Assembly (NCBI RefSeq): GCF_023634845.1
Contig: NZ_JAMLJL010000026.1
Location: 1 to 37,885 of the forward strand
Length of the DNA stretch: 37,885 bases
Direction of reading: 5' to 3'
From: Flavobacterium amniphilum
GTDB taxonomy: Bacteria > Bacteroidota > Bacteroidia > Flavobacteriales > Flavobacteriaceae
Below the pieces are notes generated by a model. The model ran no database searches, was not told the origin of the DNA, and saw nothing but the letters and a program-made list of their open reading frames with translations. The first letter of the stretch is position 1; every line of letters begins with the position of its first letter. The translations under genes were made by a program, and so were the position numbers. Below, piece by piece: positions 6,639 to 14,700 of the stretch.

Positions 6639-7403
6639 TCAGTGTTCATGAACGTCCAGAGCCTTAATCTGGGCTTCATAAGCAGAAGGCAACAATGCTT
6701 TTTTCAATAGCCAGTCCATTTTGATGAACCGGCTGATTTTATACAATGGAATTATTGGAGAAAGCCATGAAAATTTTCCCCGCTTCAATAATACACCCAC
6801 CCGGACAGGCACAACCAGTTTCTGTGCTTCCACCAGAATACCATAACGTATATAACCCAAATGTTTTCTGTACTGTTTGAATAAATCGGCAGTGTATTCA
6901 CTTTTTTGGAGATTCTCCTTTAAATGAGATTCCCTTACAGGCAGCCAATCGTTATAGGTTGTTGGTAATTCGTTCAGTCCCATCCGGAAACCCACTCTGT
7001 AAAAAACATCGTAAACTTCCTCTTTTTCGGCATCACTTAATTTTCGCTCCAACAGTTCATACGATGCAATCGAATAATGGATTAGCATAAACAACACATC
7101 CCTGTAAGCCCAGTCCGGAATGGAAAATCCTCTATTCTTTTCAACAGTACCATGAATCATGCGGAGTATGTCGATTGACCGATGTGCCTCATCTGCCGGT
7201 GCAAAAACAATTTTTCTGGCATAAGTCACTGTTGAAAAAAGTCTTCCTAAAGGATCTGAAGGCAGTTTACCCGTAAAGTACAGCCAGTCAACTGCCTTGT
7301 TAAGAGCAAATTCGGCAGAAGCTCCTCCAAAGATAAAAAGAACCGTATCACTCTTCCCCCATATTTCCCTTACTACTGAGTTTTCCCTTACAAAATGTTC
7401 CAT
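6639..7403 (-). CDS. MpaB/DUF2236 family putative oxygenase
   Basis: The sequence fits the DUF2236 family, which includes fungal MpaB and rubber oxygenase Lcp and often binds heme. Visible blocks are FIFGGASAEFALNKAVDW, DPLGRLFSTVTYARKIVF, the conserved histidine region EAHRSIDILRMIHG, AYRDVLFMLIHYSIASYELL and NELPTTYNDW. These histidines are the expected heme or metal ligands. No signal peptide is seen. I chose the Met at 7403; the frame could start at 7466 with a non-conserved extension rich in Ile and Asn. It converges on the methyltransferase gene and diverges from the small membrane protein at 7533. Substrate unknown. Confidence 0.75.
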   Translation of the reverse strand: MEHFVRENSVVREIWGKSDTVLFIFGGASAEFALNKAVDWLYFTGKLPSDPLGRLFSTVTYARKIVFAPADEAHRSIDILRMIHGTVEKNRGFSIPDWAYRDVLFMLIHYSIASYELLERKLSDAEKEEVYDVFYRVGFRMGLNELPTTYNDWLPVRESHLKENLQKSEYTADLFKQYRKHLGYIRYGILVEAQKLVVPVRVGVLLKRGKFSWLSPIIPLYKISRFIKMDWLLKKALLPSAYEAQIKALDVHEH

Positions 7404-7532
7404 CCCTTTTAAAATTATTCTGTTTAAATTATAAATATTTATAAATAAAAGTACTTTGTATTTCAAAGTTAATTATATTTGCTGAATAATAAAGCATTCG
7501 ATTCACAATTATCAATTAAAAAAAGTAACATT

Positions 7533-7817
7533 ATGAAAAACAAAAGATTAAGAGGTATCATGATTACGGTTGGAATACTGTTGCTGATTCCTTTAATTGC
7601 CATGCAATTTACCAATGAAGTGAAATGGACTTTATCTGATTTTATCGGCGCAGCCATTTTATTGGGAGGAACCGGCCTGACATGTGAATTTATCCTGAGA
7701 ACAGTCAAGAAAAAAGAACACCGTTTACTCCTTTGCGGGATTGTACTCATCCTGCTTGTTTTGGTTTGGATGGAACTGGCCGTGGGTATCTTCGGAACTC
7801 CTTTTGCCGGATCGTAA
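7533..7817 (+). CDS. Small conserved membrane protein, three transmembrane segments (94 aa)
   Basis: From ATG 7533 the protein begins MKNKRLRG and has three hydrophobic helices: IMITVGILLLIPLIAMQF, FIGAAILLGGTGLTCEFIL and LLLCGIVLILLVLVWMELAVGIFG. Charged loops KKKEH and KRLR suggest the N-terminus is inside. The pattern resembles small uncharacterised membrane proteins common in Bacteroidota; I cannot assign a function. An upstream TTG at 7479 would add 18 polar residues and seems less likely. A terminator follows at 7838, so the gene is transcribed alone. Confidence 0.65.
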   Translation: MKNKRLRGIMITVGILLLIPLIAMQFTNEVKWTLSDFIGAAILLGGTGLTCEFILRTVKKKEHRLLLCGIVLILLVLVWMELAVGIFGTPFAGS

Positions 7818-7837
7818 ACAGTAATAAATAAACATTT

Positions 7838-7869
7838 AAAGCTAAATCATAATTGGTTTAGCTTTTTTT
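7838..7869 (+). terminator. Terminator after the small membrane protein gene
   Basis: Arms AAAGCTAAA (7838-7846) and TTTAGCTTT (7857-7865) are followed by a T run. The hairpin is AT-rich but placed 21 bases after the stop codon. Confidence 0.75.
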
Positions 7870-8011
7870 GTTGTCAAAAATTGGCACAGAAGATTACAAC
7901 CAATCGACTTTTTAGCCAAAGGAACATACATTCAATACAAATCAAATTCTTTCAACTTACCAATATTAGCTACAATTTTTATCCTAGATTTGTTAAACAA
8001 ATAATCAAAAA

Positions 8012-8533
8012 ATGCCAGCAACAGAACTTCCTCTGAGCCTTACTGAAATCAATAACACCTTTTTTTCCCCCTTAAACCTCGAATTAACCGAAATTAAAGA
8101 AGAAAAAGAAAGCAGGGAATATTCGGCTTATACTTTCCGGATAAATAAATGTAGCATAGTGTACCGAAATGCAAAAATTACACCTACGAAAGCGGGACAG
8201 TTTGTGACCATCTGGAAACGGAATGTCGAAGGAATTACCCAACCGTATGAAAATAAAGATGCTTTTGATTTTATGATTATAGAAACCAGACTGGAATCAA
8301 AATCAGGTATATTTGTATTTCCGAAAGAAATTCTTTTACAAAAAGACATAATTCTGGGTGGTTCCAATAAAGGAAAAAGAGGAATGCGGATATATCCTTC
8401 TTGGGATAATGTTACAAATAAACAGGCAGAGAAAACCCAAAAATGGCAATTGGACTATTTTCTGGAAACCACAACAACAAAAACTTTTGACACGGAAAAA
8501 GCCAGAAAACTATTTTCACTTACCCTTCAATAA
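8012..8533 (+). CDS. MepB family protein
   Basis: The protein matches the MepB family, named from a gene beside the MepA efflux pump of Staphylococcus, whose biochemical role is not known. Blocks in order are ESREYSAYTFRI, AKITPTKAGQFVTIWKRN, GITQPYENKDAFDFMII, SGIFVFPKEILLQKDII, GKRGMRIYPSWD and NKQAEKTQKWQLDYFLE, all characteristic. Length (173 aa) is normal and no membrane segment is present. A TAGATTTG element at 7985 resembles the Flavobacterium -7 box and would give a leader of about 15 to 20 bases. No MepA-type transporter is nearby, so the name carries no functional implication here. Confidence 0.88.
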   Translation: MPATELPLSLTEINNTFFSPLNLELTEIKEEKESREYSAYTFRINKCSIVYRNAKITPTKAGQFVTIWKRNVEGITQPYENKDAFDFMIIETRLESKSGIFVFPKEILLQKDIILGGSNKGKRGMRIYPSWDNVTNKQAEKTQKWQLDYFLETTTTKTFDTEKARKLFSLTLQ

Positions 8534-8609
8534 TTTTCTTCATTTACACAGGCATCAAAAGCTAAGATTTGTACATTTGAAAATGTAAGAATAATCCACA
8601 ATTACATCT

Positions 8610-9395
8610 ATGAAAAAAATCGTAAAACTGACTATACTTTTGCTTAGTATTTGTGCATCAGGCCAGATTGACAAAAACTACGAAAAGAAATTAAACAAAT
8701 TAATCGAGAAAAGGAAATACTGGGACGAAGAGAGCCGTAAGAGCAGTGATTTAGAAGTATACGATTCATTGGATAAATACAATACCGAATTTGAAAAGCT
8801 ACTTTTAAAAGTAACCGAATCGCTTCCTGAAAGTATCAAATCCGATTTCAAAACACTAAAAAAGAACGGTATCAATATCCTGACTTCCAAAGACGGAAAC
8901 TTCAGGATTTATACCTGGAATACCTTAGGTGGTGGTACCATGCAGTTCTATCGGAATATATTTCAGTATAAAACCGATGGAAAAGTATACTCCAAAGCAA
9001 ATAAATTAGATTCTGATGAAAGCGGATGTAATTTTTATGAATTAAACCAAGTCACCAGTAAAGGCAAAACATTTTACATTACATCCAGTATAGCTGTTTT
9101 CAGCAGTTCCAATTATTATTTTGAAGCCAAGGTTTTTGCCTTCGATAAAAACAAACTCAATACCAAAGCCAAACTCATCAAAACGAAAAGTGGCATTAAA
9201 AACACTCTGGGATACGAAATAGATCTTTCGGGCACATCAAATGAAAACCAAAGAGAAGATATAAGGGATTACATGAATATGGAATACGACACTAAAACGA
9301 ATACCATTATTATCCCTTTATTAAAAGAAGATGGCCGAATTACCACAAAAAAAATAAAGTATCAGTTCAAAGGAGAATACTTTGAAAAAATATAA
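8610..9395 (+). CDS. Secreted or periplasmic protein of unknown function (261 aa)
   Basis: A typical signal peptide is seen at residues 1 to about 19 (MKKIVKLTILLLSICASGQ), with cleavage probably after ASG, a common Flavobacterium ending. A charged helical segment follows (residues 20-75, DKNYEKKLNKLIEKRKYWDE onward, coiled-coil-like), then a beta-rich domain with DGNFRIYTWNTLGGGTMQFY, which is a repeated style in Bacteroidota proteins that report secreted beta domains. I do not recognise a family with known function. It stands alone between MepB and the hydrolase, 76 bases after the first and 35 before the second, and could be cotranscribed with the latter. Confidence 0.7.
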   Translation: MKKIVKLTILLLSICASGQIDKNYEKKLNKLIEKRKYWDEESRKSSDLEVYDSLDKYNTEFEKLLLKVTESLPESIKSDFKTLKKNGINILTSKDGNFRIYTWNTLGGGTMQFYRNIFQYKTDGKVYSKANKLDSDESGCNFYELNQVTSKGKTFYITSSIAVFSSSNYYFEAKVFAFDKNKLNTKAKLIKTKSGIKNTLGYEIDLSGTSNENQREDIRDYMNMEYDTKTNTIIIPLLKEDGRITTKKIKYQFKGEYFEKI

Positions 9396-9430
9396 AACCA
9401 ACTCTCAATAATACATATTCTAAAACCAAA

Positions 9431-9955
9431 ATGTCAACTTATTTTATTATTCCCGGATTGGGGAATTCAGGACCGGAGCACTGGCAGACTTTTTTTGAGC
9501 AATCAGGAGATAATTTTAAACGCATTCAACAAAATGATTGGGATTCTCCAAAATGCGATGATTGGGTCGAAACTATTGAAAAAACGCTTAGTACTTACGA
9601 TCTTTCGGATGTTGTATTAATTGGTCACAGTCTGGGTTGTTCAACCATTGCGCACTGGGCTGCAAAATACGGGAAACAAATCAAAGGTGCATTACTGGTT
9701 GCCCCAAGTGATTTGGAAGCACCACAATATACTTTCCCTGCTACAGGATTTACTCCTATTCCGCTTGATAAACTAAATTTTAAAACGATTGTGGTTGCCA
9801 GTGCTGATGATGTTTGGGTATCATTAGAACGAGCAAAGTTCTTTGCCGAAAATTGGGGCAGTGAATTTATAAACATTGGAGATGCCGGTCATATCAACGC
9901 AGCGAGTGGTCATACTAACTGGACCGAAGGTCTTGAGCTATTGAAAAAGTTCTAA
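9431..9955 (+). CDS. RBBP9/YdeN-type alpha/beta hydrolase
   Basis: The small serine hydrolase fold is complete: FIIPGLGNSGPEHWQ at 5-19, the nucleophile elbow GHSLG with Ser67, ADDVWVSLERA with the acid at Asp126 or 127, and AGHINAASGH with catalytic His154. Length (174 aa) is typical of the RBBP9/YdeN family, which are cytoplasmic serine hydrolases with few known substrates. There is no signal peptide. A strong bidirectional terminator follows and separates it from the opposing HTH gene. Substrate unknown. Confidence 0.9.
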   Translation: MSTYFIIPGLGNSGPEHWQTFFEQSGDNFKRIQQNDWDSPKCDDWVETIEKTLSTYDLSDVVLIGHSLGCSTIAHWAAKYGKQIKGALLVAPSDLEAPQYTFPATGFTPIPLDKLNFKTIVVASADDVWVSLERAKFFAENWGSEFINIGDAGHINAASGHTNWTEGLELLKKF

Positions 9956-9981
9956 AGAAATTCTCATACTTCAAAAACATA

Positions 9982-10011
9982 AAAAAAGACCGTTTTTTCC
10001 CGGTCTTTTTT
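9982..10011. terminator. Bidirectional terminator
   Basis: An 11-bp perfect stem (9982-9992 with 10001-10011) built on AGACCG/CGGTCT with A and T flanks serves the hydrolase gene on the plus strand and the HTH gene on the minus strand. Confidence 0.9.
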
Positions 10012-10016
10012 GTTCT

Positions 10017-10229
10017 TTAATCTTGATCATCCATAAATTCCAAAATATCACCCGGTTGGCAATTCAATACTTTACAGATTGCTTCGAGCGTACTGAAACG
10101 GACCGCTTTAGCCTTGCCGGTTTTCAATATAGAGAGGTTCGACAAAGTCAAATCAACCTTTTCTGAAAGTTCATTCAATGACATTTTTCTTTTTGCCATC
10201 ATGACATCTAAGTTTACAATTATCGGCAT
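10017..10229 (-). CDS. Small XRE/Cro-type HTH regulator (YozG-like)
   Basis: The 70-residue protein is almost entirely a helix-turn-helix domain: NLDVMMAKRKMSLNELSEKV, then LTLSNLSILKTGKAKAVRFS as the recognition part, and LEAICKVLNCQPGDILEF, the usual C-terminal end of this family. It is the downstream partner of the DUF2975 membrane protein gene, separated by 3 bases, a pairing seen in many Firmicutes and Bacteroidota. It probably controls its own operon; the perfect palindrome at 10818-10856 upstream of the operon is a candidate operator. The signal sensed, perhaps through the membrane partner, is unknown. Confidence 0.88.
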   Translation of the reverse strand: MPIIVNLDVMMAKRKMSLNELSEKVDLTLSNLSILKTGKAKAVRFSTLEAICKVLNCQPGDILEFMDDQD

Positions 10230-10232
10230 ATC

Positions 10233-10784
10233 TTATACTGTTAAGTCGTTTTCTTGCTGTATCTCAATACCTCTTTTAAAAACATAAGCGATAACCAATA
10301 AAATGACTCCCATAAACAACCATACATCGGCTCCGTCCAATTTCAGATACTGGGTATCCGGAAAAATAACACTTTGTTTTTGAAGCCATTCAACATAGCC
10401 ACTTCCCCATTTTGAGAATATTCCAATTCCAATTGACAAACTGGCCACTTTTATTATAAATTTCCGTACCAATTCAGTAAAAGGCTGTACAATAGTCAGT
10501 TCTTTATTAAGAAGAATTTTTATAATCAAATAAAACATAATTGCTTTCATTATGGCAACCACAACCATAAAGAATGTAACAACTAAAAAGTAACCTTTAT
10601 CAAATTGATACACGCTTGATAAATCCAAATAATTCCAAAAATACTTTGCCCCGATTGGCTTAAAAAAAGAGAAAGCCGTATTGAACAAAATGCCTCCAAC
10701 TTCAATACAAAGTCCAATGAAGATTATCCATGAAAGTACTGTTAATACTTTCAGCATTGATTTTGTGCCAATTTTTATTTCCAT
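10233..10784 (-). CDS. DUF2975 membrane protein
   Basis: Four hydrophobic segments are visible: VLTVLSWIIFIGLCIEVGGIL, YFLVVTFFMVVVAIMKAIMF with LIIKILL, a segment around FIIKVASLSIGIGIFSKW, and VWLFMGVILLVIAYVF at the C-terminus, followed by FKRGIEIQQENDLTV, the typical DUF2975 ending that leads into the HTH gene. It is the first gene of a two-gene operon. The pair's role is not established; the membrane protein may influence the regulator. The ATG start at 10784 is conserved-looking (MEIKIGTKS) and the promoter region contains the palindrome. Confidence 0.85.
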   Translation of the reverse strand: MEIKIGTKSMLKVLTVLSWIIFIGLCIEVGGILFNTAFSFFKPIGAKYFWNYLDLSSVYQFDKGYFLVVTFFMVVVAIMKAIMFYLIIKILLNKELTIVQPFTELVRKFIIKVASLSIGIGIFSKWGSGYVEWLQKQSVIFPDTQYLKLDGADVWLFMGVILLVIAYVFKRGIEIQQENDLTV

Positions 10785-10817
10785 AGTTTCATTATTTTTA
10801 AATTAACAAATCAAATA

Positions 10818-10856
10818 TAAATAAAAATTTATTGTTTATCAATAAATTTTTATTTA
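10818..10856. promoter_or_regulatory. Perfect 17-bp inverted repeat upstream of the DUF2975/HTH operon
   Basis: Arms 10818-10834 and 10840-10856 are exact reverse complements with a 5-base centre. The sequence is A/T-only except for the innermost G/C pair. It lies 34 bases upstream of the DUF2975 start and before the divergent DinB gene. It could be an operator for the HTH protein or an AT-rich terminator-like hairpin; there is no transcript to end here, which favours an operator. Confidence 0.6.
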
Positions 10857-10981
10857 GCAACTTAAAATCAATCATAACAGAGAATATCTTATACTTCTAT
10901 ATTGATTAAGCTATCCAATACTACTTTTTTTAGTATTTTAGCTACAAAATTTAATTGCAAAATGAACAAACCTTTAAAATA

Positions 10982-11566
10982 ATGAATACAATTGCGAAGT
11001 ACAGAAGAGTTGAAAAACCCATAAAAGGGGAATATCCTGAATATTCTGAGATTTACATGAGCCTGCTTCAGGACGATGGTATGATACTCCAACATATGGA
11101 AGACAACTTAACTAAAATAAAATCCCTGATTTACAGCTTACCCGAAGAAAAATTATACCATCGCTATGCAGATGGTAAATGGACTATCAAGGAAATTCTG
11201 CTACACATTATAGATGATGAGCGTATTTTTTCATACCGTGCCATACGTTACGGAAGAAACGACAACACTTCCTTACATGGTTTTGAACAGGAGGATTATG
11301 CTAAATATTCCTATGCCAATGAAAGAAGTCTGGACAGCATTTTTGAAGAGTATGAAGCAGTACGGAAATCAACTCTCTCTTTGTTCCAAAACCTGCCTGA
11401 AGATGCTTTCATGAGAAGCGGAGGCGGAATTGCCGATGACGGAAGCACTATTAATGTCCGAACGGTAAGAGGACTCGCTTATCATATTGCCGGACATGAA
11501 TTGCGCCACATTAAAATTATCAAAGAAAGATACTTAGACTTATCAACAGAAAACGGAATATTGTAA
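10982..11566 (+). CDS. DinB family protein
   Basis: The four-helix DinB/YfiT fold is indicated by the metal ligands: a histidine in ILLHIIDDERIF and two in YHIAGHELRHIKII, the usual three-His site. The motif DGKWTIKEILLHI precedes the first ligand. Family members include bacillithiol S-transferases and other thiol-dependent enzymes, but the substrate is unknown here. I chose ATG 10982; a TTG at 10955 would add nine residues. Its neighbours are a divergent DUF2975 operon and an NTF2-like gene 29 bases downstream, with which it may be cotranscribed. Confidence 0.85.
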   Translation: MNTIAKYRRVEKPIKGEYPEYSEIYMSLLQDDGMILQHMEDNLTKIKSLIYSLPEEKLYHRYADGKWTIKEILLHIIDDERIFSYRAIRYGRNDNTSLHGFEQEDYAKYSYANERSLDSIFEEYEAVRKSTLSLFQNLPEDAFMRSGGGIADDGSTINVRTVRGLAYHIAGHELRHIKIIKERYLDLSTENGIL

Positions 11567-11595
11567 ATTCAACTCAAATCATTTTCTATAAAAAT

Positions 11596-11970
11596 ATGAC
11601 CAAAACAGAAAAAATCAAGCAAGCCGTTATAGGTTTTGTGAAAGGTGGCGACACTAGTGATACCCAATTATTAAATGCCGTGTTACACAAAGATTTCAGG
11701 GTAACGAGCAACAACTTTTTAGGAGAACCCGGAGTTGCCATATTAGACAAAGCCGGGTATCTTAACAATATCGAAAAAGGAATTTTTGGTGGTCTGCCAC
11801 GTAAAATGGAAATAGAATTAATAGACGAAAGTAAAACCATTGCCATGGTTAAAATCCGTTTGGAAAGTGCTGAAAATAATTTTGTTTCTTATAATTCTTT
11901 GGTTTTAGACACTGACAACGAATGGAAGCTGATCAACAACCATGTTGTGGTTGAAGCAAAGAAAGTATAA
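11596..11970 (+). CDS. NTF2-like/SnoaL family protein (lumazine-binding-like)
   Basis: The protein has the NTF2-like cone layout: an N-terminal helix (KIKQAVIGFVKGGDTSDTQL), LHKDFRVTS, the loop ILDKAGYLNNI, then paired strands MEIELIDESKTIAMVKIRLE and NFVSYNSLVLDTDNEWKLINNHVV. This resembles the putative lumazine-binding group (PF12893). No catalytic triad can be recognised. It may bind a small ligand. It probably shares a transcript with the DinB gene, since only 29 bases separate them, and ends at a bidirectional terminator. Confidence 0.75.
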   Translation: MTKTEKIKQAVIGFVKGGDTSDTQLLNAVLHKDFRVTSNNFLGEPGVAILDKAGYLNNIEKGIFGGLPRKMEIELIDESKTIAMVKIRLESAENNFVSYNSLVLDTDNEWKLINNHVVVEAKKV

Positions 11971-11987
11971 TTCCAGATTTTAAAAAC

Positions 11988-12011
11988 AAACCCCATCAAT
12001 TGATGGGGTTT
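11988..12011. terminator. Bidirectional terminator between NTF2-like and cytochrome genes
   Basis: The 24-bp sequence is a perfect palindrome (AAACCCCATCAA and its reverse complement) flanked by A-rich sequence on the left and T-rich on the right, 17 bases after one stop codon and 4 bases beyond the other. Confidence 0.9.
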
Positions 12012-12015
12012 TATA

Positions 12016-12372
12016 TTATAATCCTGCAACCAGATAATTGTAAACCAATCGTTTCTGATCTTCGGTAAGCTTAGCTTTTGGTGCCATATAGTACATAGTT
12101 TGCTCCCATCCATCCTTGTCATGTTTACTTGCCGCAAATAATTTATGACAGTTTCCGCATTTGTTTTCATATAATGCTTTTCCTTCTGCCAATTCAGGAG
12201 TCATCGTAACTTCCTTAGTTCCTTCAGCCAAGACCGCTTTTACCGGCTCTGTCTTTTTTACTGGTTCGTCTGCAATAACTTCTTTTGGTGCCGGTGGCGT
12301 CACAACTTTTGGTGCACAGGCATATAAAATGATTCCGATAACTGCCAATGCAGTCCATTTCGATTTTTTCAT
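12016..12372 (-). CDS. Lipoprotein c-type cytochrome (monoheme)
   Basis: Signal peptide II is clear: the charged start MKKSKW, a hydrophobic stretch, and lipobox LYAC with Cys19. A proline-rich, charged linker (residues 20-55) follows, then one heme site CGNCH at 72-76. The axial methionine is probably in QTMYYMAPKA (Met93 or Met96), and the last helix is LTEDQKRLVYNYLVAGL. It should sit on the periplasmic side of the inner membrane or on the outer membrane as an electron carrier. The partner is unknown; no oxidase is near. The hairpin on its left closes it. Confidence 0.88.
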   Translation of the reverse strand: MKKSKWTALAVIGIILYACAPKVVTPPAPKEVIADEPVKKTEPVKAVLAEGTKEVTMTPELAEGKALYENKCGNCHKLFAASKHDKDGWEQTMYYMAPKAKLTEDQKRLVYNYLVAGL

Positions 12373-12403
12373 GATAAACTATTTGGTTGGCCGTAAAAAT
12401 AAA

Positions 12404-12431
12404 AAATCCTGATTCAAATGAACCAGGATTT
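12404..12431 (-). terminator. Terminator of the dual PPIase gene
   Basis: On the minus strand the arms AAATCCTG and CAGGATTT (12424-12431 and 12404-12411) are followed by a T run. It stands 26 bases after the PPIase stop codon. Confidence 0.8.
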
Positions 12432-12456
12432 CGTTATTTTTTTGACTGACGCAAAA

Positions 12457-13389
12457 TTATTTCACATCCATCAATTCAACATCAAATACTAAAGTTGCGT
12501 TTGGCGGAATAACTCCTCCTGCACCTCTGTCTCCGTATCCTAAATAAGCCGGAATTACAAAACGGGCTTTGTCACCCACTTGTAATAAAGCGATTCCTTC
12601 GTCCCAGCCTTCGATCACATTACCTCTTCCTAATGGGAATTCGATTGGTTTTTTTCTGGCGTAAGAACTGTCGAATTTCTTTCCGTTTTCTAAAGATCCT
12701 TCGTAATGAACCGATACTGTTTTACCAGCTTCAGCTTTCTTACCGTTTCCTTTTTGGATGATTTTATAACGTAATCCACTTTCTGTTTTTTCGAAACCGG
12801 CTGCTAATTTTTCCATTGCTTCTTCAGCCTGACGTTTTGCTTCTTCAATTCTTTTCAAACGTGAACCTTCAAACGTACGGAAAGCTTCAACTGCATTCCA
12901 GTTTTCTGCTTCTGCCCCCACTCTGATGATTTCAATGCTTTCCAAAGTATCACCTTGTGCAACTGCATCAACCACATCCTGACCTTCAACCACATGTCCG
13001 AAAACTGAATGTTTCCCGTCTAACCAAGGCGTAGCTACGTGTGTAATGAAAAATTGTGAACCGTTAGTACCGGGACCTGCATTAGCCATCGATAAAACGC
13101 CCGGCTTGTCGTGCTTCAATGATGGGTGGAATTCGTCATCGAATTTATATCCTGCATCTCCGGTTCCAGTTCCTAAAGGACATCCTCCCTGAATCATGAA
13201 ATCAGGAATAACACGGTGAAATTTCAATCCGTCATAATATTTATTTCCTTGTGGCTTTACTGAATTCTCTAAATTCCCTTCTGCTAAACCAACAAAGTTC
13301 CCTACCGTACCAGGTGTTAAATCATGAGTTAATTTTACTAAAATCGACCCTTTTGAAGTATTAAATTTTGCGTAAATACCGTCTTGCAT
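12457..13389 (-). CDS. Dual peptidyl-prolyl isomerase: cyclophilin fused to FKBP
   Basis: Residues 1 to about 160 are a cyclophilin: TVGNFVGLAEG, YYDGLKFHRVIPDFMIQGG with the active-site Arg, then MANAGPGTNGSQFFITH, WLDGKHSVFGHVVEG. Residues about 163-195 form a charged helix (KRIEEAKRQAEEAMEKL). Residues about 200-310 are an FKBP: GLRYKIIQKGNGKKAEAG, VSVHYEGSLENGKKFDSSY, IEGWDEGIALLQVGDKARF, IPAYLGYGDRG and VFDVELMDVK. Such cyclophilin-FKBP chimeras were described earlier in Flavobacterium. There is no signal peptide, so it acts in the cytoplasm. It is transcribed alone with its own terminator, diverging from the GNAT gene with about 48 bases between them. Confidence 0.95.
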   Translation of the reverse strand: MQDGIYAKFNTSKGSILVKLTHDLTPGTVGNFVGLAEGNLENSVKPQGNKYYDGLKFHRVIPDFMIQGGCPLGTGTGDAGYKFDDEFHPSLKHDKPGVLSMANAGPGTNGSQFFITHVATPWLDGKHSVFGHVVEGQDVVDAVAQGDTLESIEIIRVGAEAENWNAVEAFRTFEGSRLKRIEEAKRQAEEAMEKLAAGFEKTESGLRYKIIQKGNGKKAEAGKTVSVHYEGSLENGKKFDSSYARKKPIEFPLGRGNVIEGWDEGIALLQVGDKARFVIPAYLGYGDRGAGGVIPPNATLVFDVELMDVK

Positions 13390-13437
13390 CGTAATTATAA
13401 TTAAATTTGAGAGACAAAATTACGATTTTATATTCAA

Positions 13438-13896
13438 ATGGAGATTAAAATAATCGGATACAATCCACAATACAAAAACGACTTCATCAGATTAAACAAA
13501 GCGTGGCTGGAAGAATACTTTTATGTGGAACCCCACGACCTGGAAACCTTCAATAATATTGAAAATGATATTATAGCAAAAGAAGGCGAAATCTTCTTCT
13601 GTCTTGCAGACAATGAAATTGCCGGAACAGTTGCCATGATAAAAGTTGACGGAAAAACATATGAATTGGCCAAAATGGCCGTTGATAAAAAATTTCAGGG
13701 AATGAAATTAAGCAATTTGTTGATGGAAACGTCCATAGAATTTGCGAAACAGCACAATGCAACGAAAATATTTTTAGTTTCAAACAGAATCTTAAAACCT
13801 GCACTAAATTTATATTCAAAATACAACTTTGTTGAAGTACCAATGGATGAGACTGATTATGACAGAGCCGACATCCAAATGGAATTAACCCTATAA
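13438..13896 (+). CDS. GNAT family N-acetyltransferase
   Basis: GNAT motifs are visible: KTYELAKMAVDKKFQGMKLS (motif A with the acetyl-CoA loop, normally Q/RxxGxG/A, here QGMKLS), a helix LLMETSIEFAKQHN, and ALNLYSKYNFVEVP (motif B). Length 152 aa is normal. The substrate is not predictable. It is the first of a likely three-gene operon with the methyltransferase (2-base gap) and the DUF1569 gene, all on the plus strand with tight spacing. The start ATG comes directly after an AT-rich region shared with the divergent PPIase gene. Confidence 0.88.
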   Translation: MEIKIIGYNPQYKNDFIRLNKAWLEEYFYVEPHDLETFNNIENDIIAKEGEIFFCLADNEIAGTVAMIKVDGKTYELAKMAVDKKFQGMKLSNLLMETSIEFAKQHNATKIFLVSNRILKPALNLYSKYNFVEVPMDETDYDRADIQMELTL

Positions 13897-13898
13897 TT

Positions 13899-14696
13899 AT
13901 GAAAGCCGAAGATTATATTGAAATCAATAAAAAAACATGGAACAATAAAACCGAAGTCCATGTAAATTCAGAGTTTTACGACAATGAAAGCTTTTTAAAC
14001 GGAAAATCATCGCTTAAAGACATCGAATTAAACCTCCTTGGTGATATTTCCGGAAAAAAAATATTGCATTTACAGTGCCATTTTGGTCAGGATACGATCA
14101 GTTTTGCCCGAATGGGAGCAAAAGCTACCGGAATTGATTTAGCTGACAAAGCCATTGAAAAAGCAAAAGAATTCAATGAACAATTGGGACTCGATGCAAC
14201 GTTCATTTGTTGTGATTTGTATGACTTACCGAATCATCTGGATGAAAAATTTGATATTGTGTTTACAAGCTATGGTACTATTGGCTGGCTACCCGACCTA
14301 AACAAATGGGCTAATGTAGTTTCCTACTTTTTAAAACCAGGAGGAAAATTTGTCTTTGTGGAATTCCATCCCGTAGTTTGGATGTTTGATTATGATTTTA
14401 AAGAAATTGAATTCAATTATTTTAATTCTGGTGCCATCATAGAAGAATTTTCTGGCACTTATGCCGATAAAGATGCACCAATCGAAACGAATTCGGTGAC
14501 TTGGAATCATCCTACATCAGAGGTTTTAAATTCACTGATCAACAACGGATTAGAAATAAAATCTTTTGACGAGTATAATTATTCGCCTTATAATTGTTTT
14601 AATCAAACCGAAGAATTTGAACCCGGGAAATTCAGAATCAAACATTTACAAAATAAAATCCCAATGGTATTTGCATTGGAAGCAACTAAAAAATAA
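13899..14696 (+). CDS. Class I SAM-dependent methyltransferase
   Basis: The Rossmann methyltransferase motif is LHLQCHFGQDT, an unusual but recurrent form of the glycine-rich motif I, followed by MGAKATGIDLADKAIEKA (acidic Asp for the ribose), DATFICCDLYDLP and FDIVFTSYGTIGWLPDL (motif IV) and KPGGKFVFVEFHPVVW. Length is 265 aa. The N-terminal MKAEDYIEINKKTWNNKTEVH is a family hallmark. The substrate is unknown. It follows the GNAT gene after two bases and is followed by the DUF1569 gene after four bases, so the three are likely coexpressed. Confidence 0.9.
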   Translation: MKAEDYIEINKKTWNNKTEVHVNSEFYDNESFLNGKSSLKDIELNLLGDISGKKILHLQCHFGQDTISFARMGAKATGIDLADKAIEKAKEFNEQLGLDATFICCDLYDLPNHLDEKFDIVFTSYGTIGWLPDLNKWANVVSYFLKPGGKFVFVEFHPVVWMFDYDFKEIEFNYFNSGAIIEEFSGTYADKDAPIETNSVTWNHPTSEVLNSLINNGLEIKSFDEYNYSPYNCFNQTEEFEPGKFRIKHLQNKIPMVFALEATKK

Positions 14697-14700
14697 AAAC

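Noticed and set aside
7469..7750. Minus-strand frame of 93 codons
   Set aside because: It lies opposite the small membrane protein gene, whose hydrophobic pattern and start are convincing.
14566..14700. Extended N-terminus for the DUF1569 gene
   Set aside because: The extension lies inside the methyltransferase gene in another frame and has no family similarity; ATG 14701 gives the standard beginning.
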